From positions 1 to 54,745 of the forward strand of contig JAHDBD010000030.1 in NCBI GenBank assembly GCA_020630575.1: DNA of 54,745 bases, read 5' to 3'. This document shows positions 27,492 through 36,130 of the stretch, one piece after another. The number at the start of each line of letters is the position of its first letter. The first letter of the stretch is position 1. This DNA is from Bernardetia sp. (lineage in GTDB: Bacteria > Bacteroidota > Bacteroidia > Cytophagales > Bernardetiaceae). A program made the translations under genes and the position numbers. The notes under the pieces were generated by a model, which ran no database searches, was not told where the DNA came from, and saw only the letters and a program-made list of their open reading frames with translations.

Positions 27492-28424
27492 ATGGAATCT
27501 ACTTATCACAATCCTGTCATGCTTTCTGAATGTATAGAAGCATTGGATATAAAAGAAAATGGAATTTATGTCGACCTTACTTTTGGAGGAGGAGGACATA
27601 GCCGAGCAATTTTAGAAAAACTAACCACAGGACGACTCTATGCCTTTGACCAAGATTCGGATGCACAAGAACAAGCACAAGAATTAGCCAAAACAGCAAA
27701 TACACTTGAAAATCCTTCTCGTTTTGTTTTTTTGAAGGCTAATTTTAGATATTTAGCTAAATATCTGAGAATGTATAAAGTAGAAAGTGTAGACGGGATT
27801 TTGGCAGATTTAGGGATTTCTTCGCACCAAATAGACGAGCCAACAAGAGGATTTTCTACTCGCTTTGATGCTGATTTGGATATGCGAATGGATACTTCGA
27901 CGAGCCAAACAGCAAGAGATATTTTGAATGAATACGGAGAATCTGAATTACACAAACTTTTTGGAATCTATGGAGAAATAAAAAATGCCAAAACTTTAGC
28001 TAAAACAATTGTAGCTTCAAGAATTAATAAACCTATTGAAACGACGACTGAATTTAAATCCATTTTAGAACGCATTGCACCTAAAAGACAAGAGTTTAAA
28101 TATTATGCACAGGCTTTTCAAGCTCTTCGTATTGAAGTCAATCAAGAAATGGAATCATTGGAAGATATGCTTCTTCAATGTGCTGAAGTTTTGAAAACAG
28201 ATGGACGTTTGGTGGCTATGTCGTATCATTCTTTGGAAGACCGACCTTTGAAAAAAATTATCCAAATGGGAAAATTGCATGGCGAAGTTGAAAAAGATTT
28301 TTATGGAAATATTCTAAAACCTTTTGAAGCCATAAACAGAAAACCAATTACTGCATCGAAAGAAGAAATTGAGCAAAATCCTAGAGCTAGAAGCGCAAAA
28401 CTCAGAATTGCTAAAAAGCTCTAA
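27492..28424 (+). CDS. rsmH: 16S rRNA (cytosine(1402)-N(4))-methyltransferase RsmH
   Basis: A cytosolic SAM-dependent enzyme of 310 residues. Family motifs are YHNPVMLSECIEAL at the N-terminus, YVDLTFGGGGHSRAIL (about 26-41), ILADLGISSHQIDE (about 101-114), and the C-terminal MSYHSLEDRPLKKII and NPRARSAKLRIAKK. It methylates C1402 in the decoding centre. In many bacteria it heads the division and cell wall cluster; here it stands alone, divergent from the upstream lipoprotein gene and followed by hutH. Confidence 0.96.
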   Translation: MESTYHNPVMLSECIEALDIKENGIYVDLTFGGGGHSRAILEKLTTGRLYAFDQDSDAQEQAQELAKTANTLENPSRFVFLKANFRYLAKYLRMYKVESVDGILADLGISSHQIDEPTRGFSTRFDADLDMRMDTSTSQTARDILNEYGESELHKLFGIYGEIKNAKTLAKTIVASRINKPIETTTEFKSILERIAPKRQEFKYYAQAFQALRIEVNQEMESLEDMLLQCAEVLKTDGRLVAMSYHSLEDRPLKKIIQMGKLHGEVEKDFYGNILKPFEAINRKPITASKEEIEQNPRARSAKLRIAKKL

Positions 28425-28490
28425 TTCAATCAATAATTAAATTAGAACCTAATCTTTTTAGGAAAACACAAACAAAAATAATTTTACTTT

Positions 28491-29990
28491 ATGCTTCATC
28501 AAATATCGAATCAAACTATTTCTATTCAAGAAATTTATCAAATCGCTAAATCTCATACAAAAATAGAGCTTTCAGAAGAAAGCAAAGCACAGATACAAAA
28601 AGCACAAGCCTATCTAGAAAATCTTATCACACAGAGCGAAGAAGCCGTTTATGGTGTCAATACTGGTTTTGGATATTTATGTAATTACAAAATTCCTAGA
28701 GAGCAGATTAGTGAATTACAAGAAAACCTAGTGATGTCGCATGCTTGTGGAATGGGCGATGAAGTGCCTACTTTTATAGTTCGTTTAATGTTACTTCTCA
28801 AAATTCAATCACTTTCTTACGGACATTCAGGTGTTCAGCTTCAAACGGTGCAACGACTTGTTGATTTTTATAATGAAGATATTTTGCCTGTTGTTTATGA
28901 ATTGGGTTCTTTGGGTGCATCTGGCGATTTAGCTCCTTTGGCTCATCTTGCCTTGCCTGTAATTGGAATGGGAGTAGTTCAGATAAAAGATAAAAATGGA
29001 GTTTATCAGAAGCATCAAGCAGAAGAAATTTTGAAACAAAAAAACTGGAATCCAATAAAATTAAAGGCAAAAGAAGGTTTGGCAATGCTCAACGGAACGC
29101 AGTTTATGAGTGCGTATGGTGTTGCCTGTATGGCAGAGGCTCAAAAACTTAATAGTATGGGTGATACAATTGGCGCACTTTCAGCAGATGCGTTTTTATG
29201 TCGTTCTGAGCCTTTTGATGAGCTTACACACAAAATCCGTCCCCACAAAGGACAAATTGCAACAGCAAAAACAATTAGAGAGCTATTGGAAGGAAGTGAA
29301 ATAATGTTGCAACCCAAAGCGCATGTTCAAGATCCTTATTCTTTTCGTTGTATGCCACAAGTGCAAGGTGCAAGTAAAGATGCTTTCAATTATATCAATT
29401 CTGTTTTTGAGTGTGAGATTAATTCGGTTACAGACAATCCAAATGTTTTTCCTGATGAAGACAAAATTCTTTCAGGTGGGAATTTTCATGGACAGCCACT
29501 AGCTATTTCTTTAGATTTTGCAGCAATTGCATTAGCAGAACTGGGAAGTATTTCGGAACGAAGAACCTATTTATTGATGGCAGGAGAACGAAATTTACCT
29601 CCTTTTTTGGTGCGAGATTCAGGTTTGCATTCGGGAATGATGATAGCACAATATACAGCAGCTTCGATAGTAAGTCAGAACAAGCAACTTTGTACGCCTT
29701 CAAGCGTTGATAGTATTATTTCCTCAAAAGGACAAGAAGACCATGTTAGTATGGGAGCAAATGCAGCCACGAAACTCTATAAAATTCTTCAAAATGTTAA
29801 ACGAATTTTGGGAATCGAACTCATGGCAGCAGCACAAGCGATAGAGTTTAGAAGACCTCTGAAAACATCAGATAAACTAGAAGAATTTTTATCGAAATAT
29901 AGAAATTATGTAGAACCTCTACAAAAAGATAGAATTCTGCACGATGATATGATAAAAAGTGTAGTTTTTATAGAAGAAACTGAAATTTAA
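28491..29990 (+). CDS. hutH: Histidine ammonia-lyase
   Basis: A protein of 499 residues, full length for the family. The self-forming MIO cofactor arises from Ala-Ser-Gly in LGSLGASGDLAPLAHLAL. Other family blocks are YGVNTGFGYLCN (about 54-65), FMSAYGVA, VQDPYSFRCMPQVQGASKD and SSKGQEDHVSMGANAA. The enzyme deaminates histidine to urocanate, the first step of histidine degradation. The usual partners hutU, hutI and hutG are not adjacent. It starts 66 nt after rsmH, and a RING-like gene follows 9 nt after its stop. Confidence 0.94.
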   Translation: MLHQISNQTISIQEIYQIAKSHTKIELSEESKAQIQKAQAYLENLITQSEEAVYGVNTGFGYLCNYKIPREQISELQENLVMSHACGMGDEVPTFIVRLMLLLKIQSLSYGHSGVQLQTVQRLVDFYNEDILPVVYELGSLGASGDLAPLAHLALPVIGMGVVQIKDKNGVYQKHQAEEILKQKNWNPIKLKAKEGLAMLNGTQFMSAYGVACMAEAQKLNSMGDTIGALSADAFLCRSEPFDELTHKIRPHKGQIATAKTIRELLEGSEIMLQPKAHVQDPYSFRCMPQVQGASKDAFNYINSVFECEINSVTDNPNVFPDEDKILSGGNFHGQPLAISLDFAAIALAELGSISERRTYLLMAGERNLPPFLVRDSGLHSGMMIAQYTAASIVSQNKQLCTPSSVDSIISSKGQEDHVSMGANAATKLYKILQNVKRILGIELMAAAQAIEFRRPLKTSDKLEEFLSKYRNYVEPLQKDRILHDDMIKSVVFIEETEI

Positions 29991-29999
29991 AATCAAAAA

Positions 30000-30731
30000 A
30001 TGATTCATTCTCACAGACTTACAAGCAAAAACAAAAGACACAAAAGTTTTTTAGAAGAAGAACGTAAAGATCCTATTACTGGAGATAAACTTATCGAAGG
30101 AAATGAAATTGTACTTTGTGGTGCTTGTAAGTCTGCTTTTTTATTGGATTCGTGGAATTATATGGCTCGTAGTCATTGTAATCAACCTTTTACTTTAAAG
30201 GAAATTCCTACTAAGCAGCATGTTGAAAAGGAAGTAGAACAGAACATAGACAAATCACATAAATTTAAACTTAGAAATAGTAATCAGTTATTACAGTTTT
30301 TGTTAGGTATTATTTCATTAGTTTTTGTGATTCCTACATTGCTTATATTTTTTTACAAGCCTAGTTTTTCAGTTCAATCACTATTTTTCTTGTGTCTTTC
30401 ATTGTTTATATCCAGTTCGTTTTTTTATTTATTTTTTACTGATAGACCTTATATCAAAATTACTAGCTCAAAGTTATTGATAGTGTCATTACTAAATACT
30501 AGAATACTTTACTTATCAAAAATAGAAAAATTAGAATTTTTTTACTCTTCTATTGACAATGAGTATGATAAAAATATTTTAATAATTATGTTCCTAATGA
30601 ATGGAAAAATAAAAAAGGTCAATATAGAAAAAGGAAAATATACCACTTCAAAAATTAAAGAGCTACAAGAGTATTTTGAAGAAAATAATTTGAGTGATAA
30701 AATTTCTGTTTTCATTGATAATCTGACCTGA
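30000..30731 (+). CDS. Membrane protein with N-terminal RING-like zinc motif
   Basis: A protein of 243 residues. Near the N-terminus (about 23-65) is DPITGDKLIEGNEIVLCGACKSAF followed at SHCNQPF by another Cys, with a spacing that recalls prokaryotic RING/U-box-like fingers (CxxC...HC). Two adjacent transmembrane segments follow (about 98-118 and 126-146). The C-terminal ~95 residues (YIKITSSKLLIVSLLNTRILYL...) resemble a small bacterial PH-like beta domain. The gene starts 9 nt after hutH, so it may be co-transcribed. No function is known to me. Confidence 0.68.
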   Translation: MIHSHRLTSKNKRHKSFLEEERKDPITGDKLIEGNEIVLCGACKSAFLLDSWNYMARSHCNQPFTLKEIPTKQHVEKEVEQNIDKSHKFKLRNSNQLLQFLLGIISLVFVIPTLLIFFYKPSFSVQSLFFLCLSLFISSSFFYLFFTDRPYIKITSSKLLIVSLLNTRILYLSKIEKLEFFYSSIDNEYDKNILIIMFLMNGKIKKVNIEKGKYTTSKIKELQEYFEENNLSDKISVFIDNLT

Positions 30732-30751
30732 AGAAAAATCTAATAGAAACT

Positions 30752-30790
30752 TTGTCAGTAGTTGTTTGGTAGTCCAAATAACTCTGACAA
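30752..30790. terminator. Hairpin between convergent genes, possible bidirectional terminator
   Basis: An outer stem of 7 pairs (TTGTCAG with CTGACAA) and an inner stem of 10 pairs with one mismatch around a TAGT loop. It lies between the RING-like gene and the convergent 97-residue gene. T tracts are weak. Confidence 0.5.
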
Positions 30791-30821
30791 CAGTTTGAAA
30801 AAAGATAAAAGTTTTTTCTAA

Positions 30822-31115
30822 TTATACAACATAAACATATAATGATTTCCATACAGTTTGAGCAGGTTCTTTATATTCCCATCTCATTCCTTTTTTAGCG
30901 AAATAATCAGCTATTTTTTGTGCCTCTTCTTCTGAGGTTGCTTCCCAACAAATCCATGTTTTAGGTTTTCCAAGTTCTCTTTTCATAGCGACTGGATTTG
31001 CTGTTACTCCAATACACATATTTTTATATTTCTTTTTCCAAAATAAAAGTACACGTTCTTTGCGATAGTCTGCTTCACGTTCGATAGCTTTTGCGATTCT
31101 TTGTAGCTTGCTCAT
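30822..31115 (-). CDS. Small protein of unknown function
   Basis: A protein of 97 residues, not recognised. It is basic at the N-terminus (MSKLQRIAKAIEREADYRKERV), then has a VTANPVAMKRELGKPKTWICWEA block and an EEEAQKIADYFAKKGMRWEYKE helix-like segment. There is no signal peptide or transmembrane segment. A candidate promoter with the minus-strand element TATCTTTG lies 92-99 nt upstream, so it is probably a genuine single gene. The fold could be a compact alpha/beta unit, but I cannot name a family. Confidence 0.6.
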   Translation of the reverse strand: MSKLQRIAKAIEREADYRKERVLLFWKKKYKNMCIGVTANPVAMKRELGKPKTWICWEATSEEEAQKIADYFAKKGMRWEYKEPAQTVWKSLYVYVV

Positions 31116-31206
31116 ACTTCTAGATATTTAAGATTGATATTATTTTGTAGTTAAGATAAAGAGGTTGGTTAGACAAACTGTCTTTCTTTATCCTCTTTCT
31201 ATACTA

Positions 31207-31214
31207 CAAAGATA
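31207..31214 (-). promoter_or_regulatory. Candidate -7 element of the 97-residue gene
   Basis: The minus strand reads TATCTTTG, a match to TAnnTTTG, with a TTTAC about 17 nt upstream. Confidence 0.42.
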
Positions 31215-31427
31215 GAAGCGTAGAACGTAAAGGATTTGAGGTGTAAATTATTTTTTGAAAATAAATGAAAATTATATTCGAAGTACTTGAGCATCATATA
31301 TATATCGAAATAATCAGTGAGAAAATTTAATAAAGTAGTCAGAAAATTTTTATAACTTTTGAGTATATTAAAAAGAAAGCGCAAAGCAACATACTTAAAT
31401 AATTGGGCATAATTACGTATAACAAAA

Positions 31428-31447
31428 CCCACGATTTTAATCGTGGG
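31428..31447 (-). terminator. Palindrome, probable terminator of the arginine operon
   Basis: A perfect 9-pair stem CCCACGATT/AATCGTGGG with a 2-nt loop, followed on the minus strand by TTTTGTT. It lies about 70 nt after the argH stop. The word also resembles palindromes linked to IS200/IS605-type elements, but no transposase is present. Confidence 0.6.
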
Positions 31448-31516
31448 AAAATGGGTTTCATTTATCTGTATTATATTTTTTGCGTCTGAAATTTTTGATT
31501 AAAAAATAGAAAAAAA

Positions 31517-32797
31517 CTAAAATGCTTCATCAAATTTTGACTTGATTTCCTTCAAACAAAGATTTCCGATACTTCCTTCGTGTGTGTGATGTACAGTTTT
31601 TTCAGGATTAAAATTTCCTTCTAAAATCTGTTTTCCTAATTGCTGATAAGCCTCTCTAAAACTCATTCCATTCAAAACCAATTTATTGAGTTCTTCCACA
31701 CTATACACATAATTGTAGAGTGAATTATCCATTATATTTTCATGAACAATGATATTTTCTAACATAAAATGACAAATAATTAAATTTTCTTTTGTCGTTT
31801 CAATAGCTTCCATTACACTTCCTTTCAAAAGTTGAAAATCTCTATGGTAACCACTTGGTAAATTATTGGTAATCATAATCAGCTCGGCAGGAAGATTTTG
31901 AATTTTATTACTTTTTCCTCTCAAAAGCTCAAAAACATCAGGGTTTTGTTTGTGAGGCATAATACTAGAACCTGTCGTGAGTTCTTTTGGAAAGCTCAAA
32001 AAACCAAAGTTTTGACTGTTATACAAACAAACATCCATCGCAAATTTTGAAAGTGTTCCTGCTAGTGATGCTAAGGCAAAAGCGACGGTTTTTTCTAATT
32101 TTCCTCTACTCATTTGCGCTGCAATGACGTTGTAATTGAGCGTCGAAAAACCCAATAAATCGGTCGTCATTTTTCTATCAATCGGAAAAGAACTTCCATA
32201 ACCAGCAGCCGAACCCAATGGATTTTGGTCAGTAATTTTATAAGCAGCATTGAGTAAAATAACATCACTAATCAATGTTTCGGCATACGCACCAAACCAC
32301 AAACCAAAAGAAGAAGGCATCGCAATTTGTAAATGGGTATAACCTGGTATGAGAATATCCTTATGTTTTTCACTCAATTTTAAAAGTAAATCAAAAAGGT
32401 TTTTAGTCAATTCTTTGATTTCCTTCAATTCATCTTTCATGTACAAATGCAAATCGACAAGAACTTGGTCGTTACGAGAACGAGCTGTATGAATTTTTTT
32501 ACCTGCTTCGCCAATTTTTTGAGTGAGTTGAAATTCTATTTTAGAATGAACATCTTCAAAATTATCTTCAATTACAAAAGTTCCTTCTTCAATTTCTGTT
32601 TGAATTTCTTGTAATCCGTGTTCAATATCTTGCAATTCTTTTTCTGTCAGAATTCCAATTTTGTGTAGCATTTTGGCATGTGCAATATTGCCAAAAACAT
32701 CGTATTTAGCAAGTTTCATGTCCAACACTCTATCGTTTCCAACAGTATAAGTTTCGATTAAATTATTGATTGAATAGCCTTTATCCCAAAGTTTCAT
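31517..32797 (-). CDS. argH: Argininosuccinate lyase
   Basis: The last step of arginine synthesis: argininosuccinate to arginine and fumarate. The protein has 426 residues, slightly short for the family but with all blocks. DVHSKIEFQL and IHTARSRNDQVLVDLHLY (about 104-121) bind substrate, PGYTHLQIAMP is the catalytic-histidine region, and TTGSSIMPHKQNPDVFELLRG (about 272-292) is the signature of the fumarase/aspartase superfamily, with the catalytic serine. It is the last gene of the arg operon, separated from argE by a 117-nt gap filled by an ~83-bp palindromic repeat. Confidence 0.95.
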   Translation of the reverse strand: MKLWDKGYSINNLIETYTVGNDRVLDMKLAKYDVFGNIAHAKMLHKIGILTEKELQDIEHGLQEIQTEIEEGTFVIEDNFEDVHSKIEFQLTQKIGEAGKKIHTARSRNDQVLVDLHLYMKDELKEIKELTKNLFDLLLKLSEKHKDILIPGYTHLQIAMPSSFGLWFGAYAETLISDVILLNAAYKITDQNPLGSAAGYGSSFPIDRKMTTDLLGFSTLNYNVIAAQMSRGKLEKTVAFALASLAGTLSKFAMDVCLYNSQNFGFLSFPKELTTGSSIMPHKQNPDVFELLRGKSNKIQNLPAELIMITNNLPSGYHRDFQLLKGSVMEAIETTKENLIICHFMLENIIVHENIMDNSLYNYVYSVEELNKLVLNGMSFREAYQQLGKQILEGNFNPEKTVHHTHEGSIGNLCLKEIKSKFDEAF

Positions 32798-32821
32798 AGT
32801 GATTTTTATTTAATATTTTTC

Positions 32822-32904
32822 TAGCGCAAGATTCTATCTTGTGCTTATCGTTTTGCAAGCATATGCTTGCGAAAAAGTGCGTCCAGGCAAAATGCTTGAA
32901 CGAG
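32822..32904 (-). repeat. 83-bp palindromic repeat, copy 1 (argE-argH gap)
   Basis: Three successive hairpins: GCGCAAGAT..ATCTTGTGC, the perfect 16-nt palindrome GCAAGCATATGCTTGC, and a third around CGTCCAGGC..GCTTGAACG. It is about 91% identical to the reverse complement of 37326-37407. Confidence 0.92.
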
Positions 32905-32914
32905 ATATATTTTT

Positions 32915-33985
32915 TTAGATAATTTTTGACAGAAGTTTAATATAAATTTCAATAGCTTCATTTATTTCATCCAAAAAAATAAATTCGTCAGCACTATGCG
33001 AACGCAAAGAATCCCCTGCACCCATTTTCAAAGAAGGACAAGATAAAACAGCTTGGTCGGAAAGTGTTGGCGAACCGTAAGTAGTTCTACCTAAATCAAT
33101 TCCTGCTTGTACAATCGGATGAGAAATATCAATACCCGAAGAATTGAGATTAAATGACCTTGCAACCAACTTACTTTTTGTATTTTTATTCAAAAACTCA
33201 AAAATTTCTTTATTTGTATAAAGCTCATTAAAACGAACATCCACCACAAAATGACACGACGCAGGTACAACATTGTGCTGCTCTCCTGCATTAATTTGAG
33301 TTACACTTATTTTTACTTTTCCTAGAAGTGGCGATATTTTCGGAAATTCATAATTTTTTAGATAAAAAATATCTTCTAAGGCTTCATAAATGGCATTTTT
33401 TGTGTTTTCGTGTGCTGCGTGTCCTGCAATTCCTTGAGCATATCCATCAATGACTAGTAATCCTTTTTCAGCGATGGCAAGTTGCATGTGTGTAGGTTCG
33501 CCAACAATAGCAAAGTCAATTTTTGGTAATTCTTTCAAAAGTCCACATAAGCCGTTTTTTCCAGAACTTTCTTCCTCGCCTGTTGCTGCAATGAGCAAAT
33601 TATAGTTCAAATTTTCCTCTTTATAAAAATGAACAAAAGTAGCCAACAAAGAAACCAAAGAACCTCCTGCATCATTACTTCCCAAACCAAATAATTTTTC
33701 ATCTTCAATCGTCGGTTCAAACGGATTTCTTGTATAACCTTTGTTTGGTTTTACGGTATCATGGTGCGAATTGAGCAAAATAGTAGGTTTGTTTTCATCA
33801 AAAAATAAATTGGTTGCCCAAATATTATTATTACTTCGTTTAAAATTAACTTCATATTTTGCTAAATAATCAGCAATCAAAACAGCTGTCTTGTCTTCTT
33901 CGCTAGAAAATGATTGCGTAGAAATTAAATTTTGAAGTAATTGTATAGCTTTTTCTTGAAGGTTTTTTATGGTAGTTTTTTTCAT
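32915..33985 (-). CDS. argE: M20 deacylase of the arginine pathway (N-acetylcitrulline/acetylornithine deacetylase)
   Basis: A zinc-dependent M20 peptidase-family deacylase of 356 residues. The first metal site is LLNSHHDTVKPNKGYTRNPF (about 71-90), followed by the bridging aspartate in GLGSNDAGGSL. The catalytic glutamate pair is in ATGEEESSGKNGL. A dimerisation/lid domain lies about 178-290. Because the operon has an N-acylornithine carbamoyltransferase instead of ordinary ArgF, its real substrate is probably N-acylcitrulline. It stands between argB and argH, with repeat DNA on both sides. Confidence 0.88.
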   Translation of the reverse strand: MKKTTIKNLQEKAIQLLQNLISTQSFSSEEDKTAVLIADYLAKYEVNFKRSNNNIWATNLFFDENKPTILLNSHHDTVKPNKGYTRNPFEPTIEDEKLFGLGSNDAGGSLVSLLATFVHFYKEENLNYNLLIAATGEEESSGKNGLCGLLKELPKIDFAIVGEPTHMQLAIAEKGLLVIDGYAQGIAGHAAHENTKNAIYEALEDIFYLKNYEFPKISPLLGKVKISVTQINAGEQHNVVPASCHFVVDVRFNELYTNKEIFEFLNKNTKSKLVARSFNLNSSGIDISHPIVQAGIDLGRTTYGSPTLSDQAVLSCPSLKMGAGDSLRSHSADEFIFLDEINEAIEIYIKLLSKII

Positions 33986-34031
33986 TTTTTTCTTGGTTTT
34001 ACATGTTTTTTAATTCAAAAAACAATCTTAA

Positions 34032-34180
34032 TTGTAGGTTAAAGGCTTGCCTTTAACTGTGATTTTATTGTTTTTAAAAACTAAAAAATGATTGTATTTG
34101 TAGGTTGTAGGTTCGCCTTTGACTGTATTTTGAACTAAAAAATGACTGTATGACAAGTCAAAGGCGAGCCTTTAACCTAC
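34032..34180. repeat. Three-copy palindromic repeat in the argB-argE gap
   Basis: Two direct copies (34032-34060 and 34098-34126, 24 of 29 identical) and one inverted copy (34153-34180). The core is AAAGGC-nn-GCCTTT. Copies 2 and 3 can fold into one long stem-loop in the mRNA. The rest of the 216-nt gap holds no gene. Confidence 0.85.
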
Positions 34181-34201
34181 TAATTTTGAAATCCTATTTT
34201 T

Positions 34202-34981
34202 TTATAATAAAATTTCAGTGTGTGGCAAATCTGTATTTTTGATAAAATCAATATTGCTAATAATCACTTTCTGAACGCCTTTTTGAAGTGCATCAAAACA
34301 GTTATCTAATTTCGGAATCATTCCTTGATAAATAATTTCTTGTTTTTTCAGCTCTTCATATTCTTGAAATTTTAGCATAGAAATAATTGAATTTTCGTCT
34401 TCTGTATTTCTCAAAACTCCTTTTTTATCAAAACAATAAATCAAAGTCGTTTCATAATTTTGGCTCAATGCAACGGCAAGACTTGAAGCAATCGTATCAG
34501 CATTTGTATTTAATAAAGTGTTTTTTTTGTCGTGAGTAATAGCAGAAAAAACAGGAATAACATTTTTTTGAAGTAGCAACTCAATTATTTCTGTATTTAT
34601 TTTTTCAATATCTCCCACAAAACCATAATCAATATTCTTTACAGGACGTTTTTTTGCTAAAATCGTATTTGCATCTGCTCCTGATAATCCTAGTGCATTA
34701 CAGTTTTTGCTCTGCAGAGTAGCTACAATTTTTTTGTTTATAAGTCCTGCATAAACCATCGTAACGACTTCTAATTCTTCTTTTGAAGTGATGCGTCTTC
34801 CTTCTACCAATTTCGAAACAATTCCTAATTTTTGGCTGATTTGTGTAGCTATTTTTCCACCTCCATGAATCAAAATCTTTGGTGTAGAAAGAGCAGCAAA
34901 ATTTTCTAAAAAAGTATCTAGTTCATTTGGATTATCGATACAATTTCCTCCTATTTTGACGATGTAAAGTTGTTTTTTCAT
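34202..34981 (-). CDS. argB: N-acetylglutamate kinase
   Basis: An amino acid kinase-fold enzyme of 259 residues that phosphorylates N-acylglutamate, the second step of the pathway. The N-terminus YIVKIGGNCIDN carries the lysine and glycine loop for ATP phosphates. ILIHGGGKIATQIS (about 37-50) is the substrate/transition-state loop, and ALGLSGADANTILAKKR is the conserved middle block. It is short, without the N-terminal extension of arginine-inhibited hexameric kinases, so strong feedback inhibition at this enzyme is less likely (inference). It is the fifth enzyme gene in transcription order. Confidence 0.94.
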   Translation of the reverse strand: MKKQLYIVKIGGNCIDNPNELDTFLENFAALSTPKILIHGGGKIATQISQKLGIVSKLVEGRRITSKEELEVVTMVYAGLINKKIVATLQSKNCNALGLSGADANTILAKKRPVKNIDYGFVGDIEKINTEIIELLLQKNVIPVFSAITHDKKNTLLNTNADTIASSLAVALSQNYETTLIYCFDKKGVLRNTEDENSIISMLKFQEYEELKKQEIIYQGMIPKLDNCFDALQKGVQKVIISNIDFIKNTDLPHTEILL

Positions 34982-35003
34982 GTTTTTTTCACTTAAGTTT
35001 GTG

Positions 35004-35108
35004 CATTCAGTTCCTCAGAACTGAATGTAACGCTTCCTCAGAAGGGTGATATTTAAAATAAATCACGCTTTTGAGAAAGCGTAATAGTTCGTTTGTGAGC
35101 AAACGAAC
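35004..35108. repeat. Cluster of four tetraloop hairpins (CTCA/TGAG) in the argF'-argB gap
   Basis: Perfect 10-pair stem with CTCA loop at 35004-35027. A short stem CTTC-CTCA-GAAG follows near 35033-35044. A 7-pair stem with TGAG loop is at 35065-35082 and a 9-pair stem with TGAG loop at 35087-35108. CTCA and TGAG are reverse complements. Confidence 0.88.
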
Positions 35109-35114
35109 GCACAA

Positions 35115-36113
35115 CTAATACGACATAGGATAACCAAATTTTTGTTCTAAAATGTTAAATAACACTGTTTGAGCAGCATAAACTCTATTGTGCGCTTGTT
35201 CCAAAACAACAGAATTTTCACTATCAATCACTTCATCAGCAACCACTACATTTCTACGAACAGGCAAACAGTGCATAAATTTGGCATTATTAGTCAATTT
35301 CATTTTTGCTTCATCAACTATCCAATATTCTAAATTTTGCCCTATTTTTCCATAATTTCCATTTTCATCAGAAAAAGAAGACCAATTTTTTGCGTAAATA
35401 AAATCAGCATCTTTAAAGGCTTCTTCTTGATTATGAGTAATAGAAACTCCTTTTGCAAATTCTTCACTTAGCTCAAAACCTTTCGGACACGCAATAACTA
35501 ATTCTGAATCTGTATTTTTGACCCAATTGACAAACGAATTTGGAACAGCTTGTGGCAATGCTTTTGGGTGAGGAGTCCATGACAAAACTACTTTTGGTTT
35601 TTTGGTAAGATTTGTTTTTGTTTTAAATTCTTCAATCGTCAGAACATCGGCAAAAGATTGTAAAGGATGAGCTGTTGCACTTTCTAAAGAAATAACAGGA
35701 ACGAGCGCATGTTTTATAAATTTTTGGAGAACTTTTTCTTCATAATTGCTTTTTCTATCAGTCAAAGAAGCAAAAGTACGAACTCCAATAATATCACAAT
35801 ATTGCGAAATTACGCCTGCTGCTTCTTTGATATGCTCTTGTGAATTTTGATTCATGATTGTTCCATCTTCCATTTCAATCGTCCAACCATCTTGCTGAAC
35901 ATTCATAATCATGACATTCATTCCCAAATTCATGGCAGCTTTTTGAGTACTCAAACGAGTTCGCAAACTTGGGTTGAAAAAGAGTAAACCGAGTGTTTTT
36001 CCTTTTCCAAAATCAGCATGAGAAAGAGGATTTTTTTTGAAATTTTGGGCTGTATTTAGCCAGTCTTGCAAATTTGGAACATCTGCAAAAGAAGTGAAAT
36101 TTAGATTTTTCAT
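35115..36113 (-). CDS. argF': N-acylornithine carbamoyltransferase
   Basis: A carbamoyltransferase of 332 residues that forms N-acylcitrulline from N-acylornithine and carbamoyl phosphate. The carbamoyl-phosphate motif is FFNPSLRTRLS (about 45-55). WTIEMEDGTIMN and EHIKEAAGV mark the N-acylornithine branch found in Bacteroidota and Xanthomonas rather than ordinary ArgF. HCLPVRRNVVV near residue 277 is the second signature. The residue that I align with the acyl-specificity position (Glu in acetyl-type, Pro in succinyl-type enzymes) is Q92, so acetyl versus succinyl cannot be called. It lies between argD and argB. Confidence 0.92.
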   Translation of the reverse strand: MKNLNFTSFADVPNLQDWLNTAQNFKKNPLSHADFGKGKTLGLLFFNPSLRTRLSTQKAAMNLGMNVMIMNVQQDGWTIEMEDGTIMNQNSQEHIKEAAGVISQYCDIIGVRTFASLTDRKSNYEEKVLQKFIKHALVPVISLESATAHPLQSFADVLTIEEFKTKTNLTKKPKVVLSWTPHPKALPQAVPNSFVNWVKNTDSELVIACPKGFELSEEFAKGVSITHNQEEAFKDADFIYAKNWSSFSDENGNYGKIGQNLEYWIVDEAKMKLTNNAKFMHCLPVRRNVVVADEVIDSENSVVLEQAHNRVYAAQTVLFNILEQKFGYPMSY

Positions 36114-36130
36114 TGTGATTTTTGTAGTTC

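Larger units (their letters stand above)
31116..31516. other. 401-nt gap: promoter of the 97-residue gene and arg terminator
   Basis: Contains the promoter element at 31207-31214 and the palindrome at 31428-31447. A 77-codon open frame on the minus strand is hydrophobic and AT-driven, and I do not call it a gene. Confidence 0.6.

Noticed and set aside
31199..31432. 77-codon minus-strand open frame
   Set aside because: AT-driven Phe/Leu/Tyr composition, no start context, and it overlaps a promoter element and the arg terminator palindrome.
31428..31447. IS200/IS605 insertion marked by the CCCACGATT palindrome
   Set aside because: No transposase gene or second end is visible; position and T tract fit an operon terminator.
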